Position numbers and translations under genes: made by a program
Shown: piece after piece, positions 8,324-15,423 of the stretch
Position numbering within the stretch: position 1 is the stretch's first letter
Layout: each line of letters starts with the position of its first letter
DNA from: Microbacterium sp. EYE_78
GTDB taxonomy: Bacteria; Actinomycetota; Actinomycetes; Actinomycetales; Microbacteriaceae
Direction: 5' to 3'
Length of the DNA: 64,000 bases
Assembly (NCBI RefSeq): GCF_023149035.1
Contig: NZ_JAHXMY010000002.1
Coordinates: 186,001 to 250,000 of the forward strand
The notes under the pieces: generated by a model
Told to the model about the DNA's origin: nothing
Seen by the model: only the letters and a program-made list of their open reading frames with translations
Database searches by the model: none

Positions 8324-8655
8324 CGCGGGGTCCTTTCGATCGGAGCGGCCGCGTCGGGGGCGGCGGCCGTCACCAGAGCGAGCGCACGGGTCCCGTCGCG
8401 ATCGCCGAAGATGTCCTCCGGCAGCAGCACGACGCGCGCCCGTCGGGCGGCGGCGTCCTGCTCCACGTCGGAGAGGGCGGAGGCAAGATGCGGACCCACG
8501 AGCACCACGTCGCCGGCATCCACCCCTGTGGCAACCATGCCGGGGATCCCCGCTTCGACGAGCAGGTCCATGCCCTGGCGCTGTGCGGCGTGCCGCAGAC
8601 GCTGGGCCACGAACGTGCTCGACGCACCGGCGCCGCAGACGACGAGGATCTTCAT
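8320..8655 (-). CDS. Orphan PTS EIIB, lactose/cellobiose type
   Basis: 111 aa. Begins MKILVVCGAGASSTF, the P-loop-like site of lactose/cellobiose-family EIIB proteins with phospho-cysteine Cys7. No matching EIIA or EIIC gene is near; the only permease in the operon is the mannitol EIICB, which has its own EIIB. It is the first gene of the operon, with AAGGAGG 7 nt before ATG 8655. It may serve a permease encoded elsewhere or signal PTS state to the divergent MtlR-like regulator (inference). Its final ~15 residues are Ala/Pro-rich. Confidence 0.85.
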   Translation of the reverse strand: MKILVVCGAGASSTFVAQRLRHAAQRQGMDLLVEAGIPGMVATGVDAGDVVLVGPHLASALSDVEQDAAARRARVVLLPEDIFGDRDGTRALALVTAAAPDAAAPIERTPR

Positions 8656-8662
8656 CGATCCG

Positions 8663-8709
8663 CCTCCTTGTCTCCGTGCCATTCTCATCCGACTCCCAGG
8701 AAGCGACAA
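8663..8709 (-). promoter_or_regulatory. Putative promoter of the PTS/mannitol operon
   Basis: On the minus strand TTGTCG (8704-8709) and GAGAAT (8681-8686) are separated by 17 nt, followed by an AAGGAGG ribosome site (8663-8669) and ATG 8655. Both boxes are partial matches to a sigma-70-type consensus. The segment lies in the 114-nt divergent space shared with the regulator gene, where its operator would be expected. Confidence 0.45.
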
Positions 8710-8769
8710 CCAGTCCTTCTTCCGCGGGGGAGGAAAGCCCGTTGGGTGCGCAGATGGTTGACTGGTCGG

Positions 8770-10689
8770 GTGAGCCGGACGAGACAGGACCGCGTCATGG
8801 CGCTCCTGTCGAAGGATGCCGGGTGGCGCACCGCGGGCGAGCTCGCCGACCTCGTCGGCGTGACGCCGCGCAGCATCCGCTCCTACGTCGCCGCGTTGAA
8901 CGCCCGGGTCCCCGGCGGCGACGCTGTCGAGTCCGGTCCGCTCGGCTACCGTGCCGGCGGCGGAGCGCCGGGCGCGCTCCGCGCCGCTTCCGACGAGACG
9001 CCGCGGGATCGCCTGCACCGCCTCGTGCGCGAGATCCTGGGCGACCCGGACGGCATCGACGTCCACGAGACGGCCGCACGGTTCCACGTGAGCGACGCGA
9101 CCCTCGAGGCCGACCTCGGCAGGGTGCGGGGCCTGCTGGGCGGTACCCGGCTGACGCTCGAGCGCTCGGCGTCCCGGGTGCGCCTGACCGGCACCGAGAT
9201 GGCGCAGCGCCGCCTCCTCAGCCGCCTCGCGCACGACGAGATGGAACAGGGCGCGTTCGATCTGCGGGCGCTCCGCCGCGCCCTCGGCGAGAGCGCCGCC
9301 GAGACGGGTGCCCTCGGCGCGTTCAAGGCGGACCTCGTCCTGAGACTCGGCGAGCAGGGATACCTCGTCAACGAGTTCGGCATCGGCGATGTCATCATGC
9401 ACGTCGCCATCACGGCCGACCGTGTGCATCGCGGTCACGCCCTCGACGAGGCCGCCGCGGGGGACTCGCCGGCGCGGACGCGCATCGGCGACCTCCTGGA
9501 CGAGCTCGCCCGCCGGCATCTGGACGTCCACCTCGGTCGCGGCGACCGCGACCACCTCGCGGCCCTCGTGCAGACCCGGGTCGTCGCCCCGGGGGCGGCG
9601 GAACCCGAGGCGGTGATCCGCGACCGGCTCGAACCCGACGTCGAGGCGGCCGTCCGCTCGGTCGTCGCGCGTGCGGCATCCGAATTCCTCGTCGACATCG
9701 ACCACGACGACTTCGCCCTGCGCCTCGCGCTGCACGTCCAGAACCTCCGGCACCGGGCACAGGACCAGGCGTGGTCGAGGAACGCGCTGACGCGCTCGCT
9801 GAAGTCCAGCTACCCGATGATCTTCGAGGTCGCCGTCTACATCGCCGAGCAGCTGCGCGCCCTCATCGGCGCGCCGCTGTACGAGGACGAGATCGCCTAC
9901 ATCGCGATGCACGTCGGCGGCCGGTTGGAGCGGTCCCGTCAGGCGGGCCGGCTCCTCACGGCGACCCTCGTCTCGCCGGGGTACTACGAGATGCACGAGC
10001 TCCTGCACGCGAGCATCGACCGAGCGCTCGGCCGTGAGATCGAGGTCGTCGCCGTCGAGACGCGCGCCGACCCCGACTGGGCGGGCATCGACACCGATCT
10101 CGTGCTCAGCACGATGGACCCGCCCTCCCACTCCGATCGCGTCGTCCGCATCCAGCCGTTCCTCACCGAGTCGGACGTCGAACGCGTGCAGCAGGCCGCC
10201 GCTCGCGCCCGCCGCGCCCGTCGCCTGGCCGGGCTCCGCGCGGAGCTCGAGCGGTACTTCTCCGCCGATGCGTTCGTCCCCCGGCTGCCCGTCGGCGCGG
10301 ACGAGGAGACCGTCATCCGCGGGCTCGGGTCGCTCCTGACGGCGCAGGGCGTGATCGCGGACGACTACGTGACGCGCACGCTCGACCGCGAACGCATCTC
10401 GTCGACCGCCTTCACCGATGCGCTCGCCGTCCCGCATGCGATCGGGATGACGGCGACCCGCACCGCCATCGCCGTGGGGCTCGCCGATCCGTCGATCGCG
10501 TGGGGCGACGGCCGGGTGCAGGTCGTGACCATGGTCGCCTTCTCGGAATCCGACCGCGAGGCGTTCCAGACGGTGTTCGAGCAGCTCGTCGAGGTGTTCA
10601 GCGAACGCGACAGCGTGCAGCGGATCGTCCGGCGCGGCACGACCTTCGGCGCGTTCCTCGACGAGCTCGTCGCCGTCGTCGACGGCTGA
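8770..10689 (+). CDS. mtlR: MtlR-type PTS-regulated transcriptional activator (BglG/PRD family)
   Basis: 639 aa. Two N-terminal helix-turn-helix units (GWRTAGELADLVGVTPRSIR and HETAARFHVSDATLEADL) are followed by two PRD domains with candidate phospho-histidines in IMHVAI, LALHVQNL and IAMHVGG. A GatB-like EIIB domain and a C-terminal EIIA domain with ALAVPHAIG follow. This order is that of MtlR/LicR activators. The EIIB-like domain reads LVSPGYYEM where a cysteine is normal in B. subtilis MtlR, so that control point seems lost. GTG 8770 gives the usual RQDRVMALL N-terminus; ATG 8797 is possible. Divergent to the mannitol operon, which it probably controls. Confidence 0.88.
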   Translation: MSRTRQDRVMALLSKDAGWRTAGELADLVGVTPRSIRSYVAALNARVPGGDAVESGPLGYRAGGGAPGALRAASDETPRDRLHRLVREILGDPDGIDVHETAARFHVSDATLEADLGRVRGLLGGTRLTLERSASRVRLTGTEMAQRRLLSRLAHDEMEQGAFDLRALRRALGESAAETGALGAFKADLVLRLGEQGYLVNEFGIGDVIMHVAITADRVHRGHALDEAAAGDSPARTRIGDLLDELARRHLDVHLGRGDRDHLAALVQTRVVAPGAAEPEAVIRDRLEPDVEAAVRSVVARAASEFLVDIDHDDFALRLALHVQNLRHRAQDQAWSRNALTRSLKSSYPMIFEVAVYIAEQLRALIGAPLYEDEIAYIAMHVGGRLERSRQAGRLLTATLVSPGYYEMHELLHASIDRALGREIEVVAVETRADPDWAGIDTDLVLSTMDPPSHSDRVVRIQPFLTESDVERVQQAAARARRARRLAGLRAELERYFSADAFVPRLPVGADEETVIRGLGSLLTAQGVIADDYVTRTLDRERISSTAFTDALAVPHAIGMTATRTAIAVGLADPSIAWGDGRVQVVTMVAFSESDREAFQTVFEQLVEVFSERDSVQRIVRRGTTFGAFLDELVAVVDG

Positions 10690-10696
10690 GCCATGC

Positions 10697-11281
10697 TCAG
10701 CGCGCCGGGCGCGCCTCGAGCCCCATCCGGACCCCCGGCCACTCGTGCGGGAGGATCGAGTACACGACGGTGTCGCGCATCGATCCGCCGGGGCCGATCC
10801 GGTGGTTGCGGAGCACGCCGTCCCGGCGGGCGCCGAGCCGCTCGATGGCCGCCTGGGACTGGCGGTTGTGCCACGACGTGCGGAATTCGACGGCGATCGC
10901 GTCGCACGCCTCGAACGCGTGGCCGAGCAGCAGGAGCTTCGCCGTCGTGTTCACCTCGGTCCGCTGCACCGCGGGTGCGAGCCACGTGTAGCCGATCTCG
11001 ACCCGGCGATGGTCGACCTCGACGCTGCAGAAGGTGGTCATGCCGACCGCCGTGCCGTCGACGACCACGGCGAACGGATTCATCCGTCCGGCCTCGAGCT
11101 CCGCGAGACGCCAGGCGATCTCATCGGGGACGGATGCCGGGATCGACGTGTACCAGGCGTACTCGAGGCCCGCTCGCGCGGCCGTGAGCTCATCGGCGTG
11201 CGACGCGTCGAGCGGCTCGAGTCGGACGCGTCCACGTTCGAGCACGACGGGTGCGAGGAGGGACGCGGCCGGACCGCTCAT
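10697..11281 (-). CDS. GNAT-family N-acetyltransferase (RimJ/RimL type)
   Basis: 194 aa. Acetyl-CoA-dependent acetyltransferase of the RimJ/RimL-like GNAT branch, seen in VRLEPLDASHADEL at the start and in EIGYTWLAPAVQRTEVNTTAKLLLLGHAFE, where the beta-bulge and acyl-CoA loop lie, then NRQSQAAIERLGARRDGVLRNH. The substrate is unknown. ATG 11281 is preferred because GGAG stands 5 nt upstream. ATG 11296 overlaps the stop of the mutase gene by ATGA; the two starts lie in a 15-nt direct repeat, so either may be used. Last gene of the pnp-mutase operon. Confidence 0.85.
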   Translation of the reverse strand: MSGPAASLLAPVVLERGRVRLEPLDASHADELTAARAGLEYAWYTSIPASVPDEIAWRLAELEAGRMNPFAVVVDGTAVGMTTFCSVEVDHRRVEIGYTWLAPAVQRTEVNTTAKLLLLGHAFEACDAIAVEFRTSWHNRQSQAAIERLGARRDGVLRNHRIGPGGSMRDTVVYSILPHEWPGVRMGLEARPAR

Positions 11282-11292
11282 GCCTGCTCCGC

Positions 11293-12960
11293 TCATGCCT
11301 GCGCGGCGCGCAGCAGCGTGCGGGCGCCGGCGTCGAGATCGGCGAGCCGGTGCGCGGCGTCCTCGGCCGTCTCGCCGCGCACGTCGAGGTAGGCCTTGAG
11401 CTTCGGCTCCGTTCCGCTGGGGCGCACGATCACACGAGAGCCGTCGGCGAGCCACAGGCGGAGCACATCGCCGCGGGGCTCTCCGGCGGGGGCATCCCGC
11501 AGGTCGTCGATCCGTTCCACCGGAACCGTCCCCACAGACGTCGGCGGGGCGGCGCGCAAGGCCGACATGATGCGCCCGATGAGGGCGAGATCGTCGACCC
11601 GCAGGGAGACCTGACCGCTCGCGAAGTGACCGAAGGTCGAGCTGAACTCCTCCAGCAGATCTCCGAGGGAGCGGCCCTCCTCGCGCGCCTCCGTCACGAG
11701 GCCGAGCACCGCGATTGCCGCCGAGATGCCGTCCTTGTCGCGGACCGTCCCCGGGTTCACGAGATAGCCGAGCGCCTCCTCGAAGCCGTAGACGAGGCCC
11801 TCGGCGCGCGAGATCCACTTGAAGCCGGTGAGCGTCGCGGCGAAGTCGAGCCCGTAGTGCGCCGCGACCGTCTGCAGGCCGGGGGAGGAGACGAGCGAGC
11901 ACGCCAGCGTGCCCGTCGTCGCCGTCCGCGCCGCGCGCCAGCCGAGCAGCAGCCCGACCTCGTTGCCGGTCAACCGACGCCAGCCTCCCGCGGCACCGGC
12001 ATCCGGGATCGCGACGGCGAGGCGGTCCGCGTCGGGGTCGTTCGCGAGGATCAGCTCGGCGTCGCTGCTGCGTGCCGTCTCGAAGGCGAGGTCCATCGCC
12101 CCGGGTTCCTCGGGATTGGGGAACGCGACGGTGGGAAAGCGTCCGTCCGGCGCGATCTGCGCCTCGACGACGGTCGGCAGCGGATATCCGGCGGTCTCGA
12201 GGATGCGGCGGAGCGTCTCCCAGCCCACGCCGTGCATCGCCGTGTAGGTCCAGCGGAGGCCGGCAGCGCCGGCGGGCGCGGGCGCGACCAGCGCGGTGGC
12301 GGCCACGTAGGCGTCGAGGACCGCCTCGTCGGCGACCTCGTAGGCATCCGACCGCGCGATCGCGCCGAGGTCTGCGGCATCGGCGACGGCGGAGATGTGC
12401 GCCGCGATCTGCGCGTCGGCCGGCGAGACGATCTGGGCCCCGTCATCCGACCCGCCGAGGTAGACCTTGTAGCCGTTGTCGTCCGGCGGATTGTGGGACG
12501 CCGTCACCATGACACCGGCGCTCACGCCCAGGTGGCGCACCGCGAAGGCGAGGACGGGTGTGGGCAGCAGGCGGGGGAGGAGGATGGCGCGCAGTCCCGC
12601 TCCGGCGAAGATCTCCGCGCTGTCCCGCGCGAACACGTCCGAGTTCCGGCGGCCGTCGTAGCCGATGACGACGGACGGCGTCGCGTCCGGCTGCTGCTCA
12701 CGCAGGTAGGCGGCGAAGCCGGCGGCCGCCTGCCCCACGAGCACGCGGTTCATCCGGTTCGATCCGGCACCGAGCGCGCCGCGGAGCCCCGCGGTGCCGA
12801 ACGCGAGGCGCGTGTCGAAGCGGTCGTGCAGCTCGTCCCACGCCGCGCGGTCGTCCGCGTCGGCGCGGGCGATGAGGTCCTCGAGCTCGGCGCGGGTGGT
12901 CCCATCCGGGTCCTGCGCCAGCCAGGACAGCGCCGCCGCGCGCACGTCGACCGTTGTCAC
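11293..12960 (-). CDS. Phospho-sugar mutase (alpha-D-phosphohexomutase family; possible phosphopentomutase)
   Basis: 555 aa. The four-domain phosphohexomutase family is clear: the phosphoserine loop GVMVTASHNPPDDNGYK, the metal loop ANDPDADRLAV, the sugar loop GFEEALGYLV and the phosphate loop RPSGTEPKLKAYL. GTG 12960 overlaps the TGA of purine nucleoside phosphorylase by 4 nt. In M. tuberculosis the homologue pmmB also sits beside deoD. Tight coupling to the phosphorylase suggests it may convert ribose-1-phosphate to ribose-5-phosphate (inference); phosphomannomutase or phosphoglucomutase activity remains possible. Confidence 0.9.
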   Translation of the reverse strand: MTTVDVRAAALSWLAQDPDGTTRAELEDLIARADADDRAAWDELHDRFDTRLAFGTAGLRGALGAGSNRMNRVLVGQAAAGFAAYLREQQPDATPSVVIGYDGRRNSDVFARDSAEIFAGAGLRAILLPRLLPTPVLAFAVRHLGVSAGVMVTASHNPPDDNGYKVYLGGSDDGAQIVSPADAQIAAHISAVADAADLGAIARSDAYEVADEAVLDAYVAATALVAPAPAGAAGLRWTYTAMHGVGWETLRRILETAGYPLPTVVEAQIAPDGRFPTVAFPNPEEPGAMDLAFETARSSDAELILANDPDADRLAVAIPDAGAAGGWRRLTGNEVGLLLGWRAARTATTGTLACSLVSSPGLQTVAAHYGLDFAATLTGFKWISRAEGLVYGFEEALGYLVNPGTVRDKDGISAAIAVLGLVTEAREEGRSLGDLLEEFSSTFGHFASGQVSLRVDDLALIGRIMSALRAAPPTSVGTVPVERIDDLRDAPAGEPRGDVLRLWLADGSRVIVRPSGTEPKLKAYLDVRGETAEDAAHRLADLDAGARTLLRAAQA

Positions 12961-13787
12961 AGTGCGCCGATCACGCGCGCGAGCAGATCCGAGATGACGG
13001 GCTCCGCCTCGCGGCCCGCCTCGAGGACCTCCTCGTGGCTGAGCGGGGTCGTCTGGATGCCGGCGGCCAGATTCGTGATGAGCGAGAAGCCGAGCACCTC
13101 CATGCTCGCTTGACGAGCCGCGATCGCCTCGAGTGCGGTGGACATGCCGACGATGTGGCCGCCGATCGCCTTCGCCATCTGCACCTCGGCAGGCGTCTCG
13201 TAGTGCGGTCCGCGGAACTGGCAGTAGACCCCCTCGTCGAGGCTCGGATCGATGCCGCGGGCGATGTCGCGCAGCCTCGACGAGTAGAGATCGGTGAGGT
13301 CGATGAAGGTCGCGCCTTCGAGCGGCGAGTCCGCGGTCAGGTTGATGTGGTCGCTGATGAGCACGGGCTGTCCCGGCGTCCAGGACGTCTTGATGCCGCC
13401 GGCGCCGTTGGTCAGGACCATGATCTTCGCGCCGGCCGCTGCCGCGGTGCGCACGCTGTGCACGACGCGCCGGACGCCGTGCCCCTCGTAGTAGTGCGTG
13501 CGCGCGCCGATGACGAGCACGCGGGTGCCGCCCGGGGTGAGGATGCTGCGCAGCGACCCGACGTGCCCCTCCAGCGCCGGCTTGCTGAAACCGGTGACCT
13601 CGGTGGCGGGGATCGTGGCGGTCGTCTCGCCGATGAGTTCCGCCGCCTTCCCCCATCCGCTCCCGAGCGTGAGGGCGATGTCGTGGCGTTCCACGCCGGT
13701 CAGTCGCGCAATGTCGGCTGCTGCGGTGGCGGCCACCTCGAACGGGTCGGCGGAGGGGTCGTCGAGGGGATGCGTGTGGTCGGACAT
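12957..13787 (-). CDS. punA: Purine nucleoside phosphorylase
   Basis: 276 aa, the length of trimeric PNPs. Splits purine nucleosides to base and (deoxy)ribose-1-phosphate. Family motifs: LGSGWG (phosphate), RTHYYEGH, LTNGAGG, GPHYETPAE with the purine-site glutamate, and VGMSTALEA. ATG 13787 is preceded by TAGAGT with a 7-nt gap, so the transcript is probably leaderless. It heads the operon with the mutase and acetyltransferase. Confidence 0.95.
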   Translation of the reverse strand: MSDHTHPLDDPSADPFEVAATAAADIARLTGVERHDIALTLGSGWGKAAELIGETTATIPATEVTGFSKPALEGHVGSLRSILTPGGTRVLVIGARTHYYEGHGVRRVVHSVRTAAAAGAKIMVLTNGAGGIKTSWTPGQPVLISDHINLTADSPLEGATFIDLTDLYSSRLRDIARGIDPSLDEGVYCQFRGPHYETPAEVQMAKAIGGHIVGMSTALEAIAARQASMEVLGFSLITNLAAGIQTTPLSHEEVLEAGREAEPVISDLLARVIGAL

Positions 13788-13794
13788 GGATCCC

Positions 13795-13800
13795 ACTCTA
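13795..13800 (-). promoter_or_regulatory. -10 box TAGAGT of the pnp operon
   Basis: TAGAGT on the minus strand is 7 nt from ATG 13787, putting the expected transcript start at the start codon itself. Confidence 0.55.
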
Positions 13801-13853
13801 GGAACCGCCGGGCCTCTCAGCCACACGGCGCCGCGAGCACCCGCGGGGACTGG

Positions 13854-13859
13854 AAGAAT
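13854..13859 (+). promoter_or_regulatory. -10-like box AAGAAT of the flavoprotein gene
   Basis: AAGAAT is 7 nt from ATG 13867, the same spacing as at other starts here. It fits the looser nAnnnT form and not TAnnnT. It lies back-to-back with the pnp promoter in a 79-nt divergent space. Confidence 0.4.
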
Positions 13860-13866
13860 GGTCCGC

Positions 13867-15318
13867 ATGTCTGTGAGCTTCGAGACCACTCAGAGCGTCG
13901 CCATCCTCGGCGGCGGGCCCGGCGGATACGAGGCGGCTCTCGCAGCGGCCCAGCTGGGCGCCGAGGTGACCCTCGTCGAGCGGGCGGGGATCGGCGGCTC
14001 CGCCGTCATCACGGACGTCGTCCCCTCGAAGACGCTCATCGCCACGGCCGACGCCGCTGTCGCCATCCGGGGTGCGTCCGACCTCGGTGTGCAGCTGTTC
14101 GCGCGGGGTGCCAGCGGCACGCCCCTGAAGCCCGAGATCGCGATCAATCTCGGCGCAGTGAACAAGCGGCTCCTCTCGCTCGCCCGCCAGCAGTCCGACG
14201 ACCAGCGGGCGCAGCTCGTCGACGCCGGCGTGCGGATCATCTCCGGCCACGGGCGCCTCGACGGCACCCATGCGGTGGTCGTCTCGACCGGCCCCGGCGG
14301 CACCGACTTCGACCGGATCGAGGCCGACACGCTGGTCGTCTCCGTCGGCGCGTCGCCGCGCGAGATCGACAGTGCGAAGCCCGACGGCGAGCGCATCCTG
14401 ACGTGGACGCAGCTGTACAACATGACGACCCTCCCCGAGCACCTCATCGTCGTCGGCTCGGGCGTGACCGGCGCCGAGTTCGCCGGTGCCTACATGAACC
14501 TCGGGTCGAAGGTGACGCTGATCTCGAGCCGCGACCAGGTCCTCCCCGGCGAGGACTCCGACGCCGCGGCGGTCATCGAGAAGGTCTTCACGCGCGGCGG
14601 GATGGAGGTGCTGTCGAAGTCCCGGGCCGAGAAGGTCGAGCGGACGGCGGACGGCGTCATCGCCACGCTCGCCGACGGGCGGACGGTCGAGGGCAGCCAC
14701 TGCCTCATGGCGGTCGGCTCCATCCCCAATACCGCGGGCATCGGCCTGGAGGAGGCCGGCGTCCAGCTCACCGACTCGGGGCACATCCAGGTCAACCGCG
14801 TCGCCCGGACCTCGGTGCCGAACATCTACGCGGCGGGGGACTGCACGACGTTCCTGCCGCTTGCGTCCGTCGCCTCCATGCAGGGCCGCATGGCGGTCTT
14901 CCACGCGCTCGGCGACACCGTCATCCCGCTGGAGAAGCATCGCGTCACGGCGAACATCTTCACCGCTCCCGAGATCGCCACGGTCGGACGGCAGGAACGC
15001 GACATCGAGTCCGGGGCGGTCAACGGCACGGTCCACAAGCTCCCGCTTGCAGCCAACGCCCGCGCGAAGATGATGGGCGTCAAGGACGGCTTCGTGAAGA
15101 TCATCGCCCGCGAGGGATCGGGCACGGTCATCGGTGGCGTCATCGTGGCACCGCGTGCCTCCGAGCTCATCTACCCGATCGCGATCGCTGTCGAGCGGCG
15201 TCTGACCGTCGACCAGCTCTCGCGCGTGTTCGCCGTCTTCCCGTCGCTGGCGGGGAGCATCACCGATGCCACTCGCGCGATGCACCAGGTGGGCCGGGAC
15301 GAGGACACCTACAGCTGA
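13867..15318 (+). CDS. lpdA: LpdA-like FAD-dependent NAD(P)H-quinone dehydrogenase
   Basis: 483 aa. Two-dinucleotide-binding flavoprotein: FAD motif LGGGPGGYEAA near the N-terminus, NAD(P) motif VVGSGVTGAEFAG in the middle, FAD site IYAAGDC, and a dimerisation domain. The segment aligned with the redox disulfide reads GIGGSAVITDVVPSKT, so both catalytic cysteines of lipoamide dehydrogenases are missing, and the C-terminal His-x-x-x-x-Glu dyad is replaced by FPSLAGSI. This matches M. tuberculosis LpdA (Rv3303c), which reduces quinones rather than lipoamide. Confidence 0.88.
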   Translation: MSVSFETTQSVAILGGGPGGYEAALAAAQLGAEVTLVERAGIGGSAVITDVVPSKTLIATADAAVAIRGASDLGVQLFARGASGTPLKPEIAINLGAVNKRLLSLARQQSDDQRAQLVDAGVRIISGHGRLDGTHAVVVSTGPGGTDFDRIEADTLVVSVGASPREIDSAKPDGERILTWTQLYNMTTLPEHLIVVGSGVTGAEFAGAYMNLGSKVTLISSRDQVLPGEDSDAAAVIEKVFTRGGMEVLSKSRAEKVERTADGVIATLADGRTVEGSHCLMAVGSIPNTAGIGLEEAGVQLTDSGHIQVNRVARTSVPNIYAAGDCTTFLPLASVASMQGRMAVFHALGDTVIPLEKHRVTANIFTAPEIATVGRQERDIESGAVNGTVHKLPLAANARAKMMGVKDGFVKIIAREGSGTVIGGVIVAPRASELIYPIAIAVERRLTVDQLSRVFAVFPSLAGSITDATRAMHQVGRDEDTYS

Positions 15319-15370
15319 GCCGACGCGTACACGCCGGCATCCCGTCCCTCCGACCGCGCCATTCCGGGCG

Positions 15371-15376
15371 TACAGT
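15371..15376 (+). promoter_or_regulatory. -10 box TACAGT before the secreted M23 protein
   Basis: TACAGT predicts a start near 15383 and a ~41-nt leader ending in GGAGGAGCG before ATG 15424. No strong -35 element is seen. Confidence 0.4.
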
Positions 15377-15423
15377 GGGATCGTCCTGGGGAGGGCGAAC
15401 GTCTGGGGAGACGCGGAGGAGCG

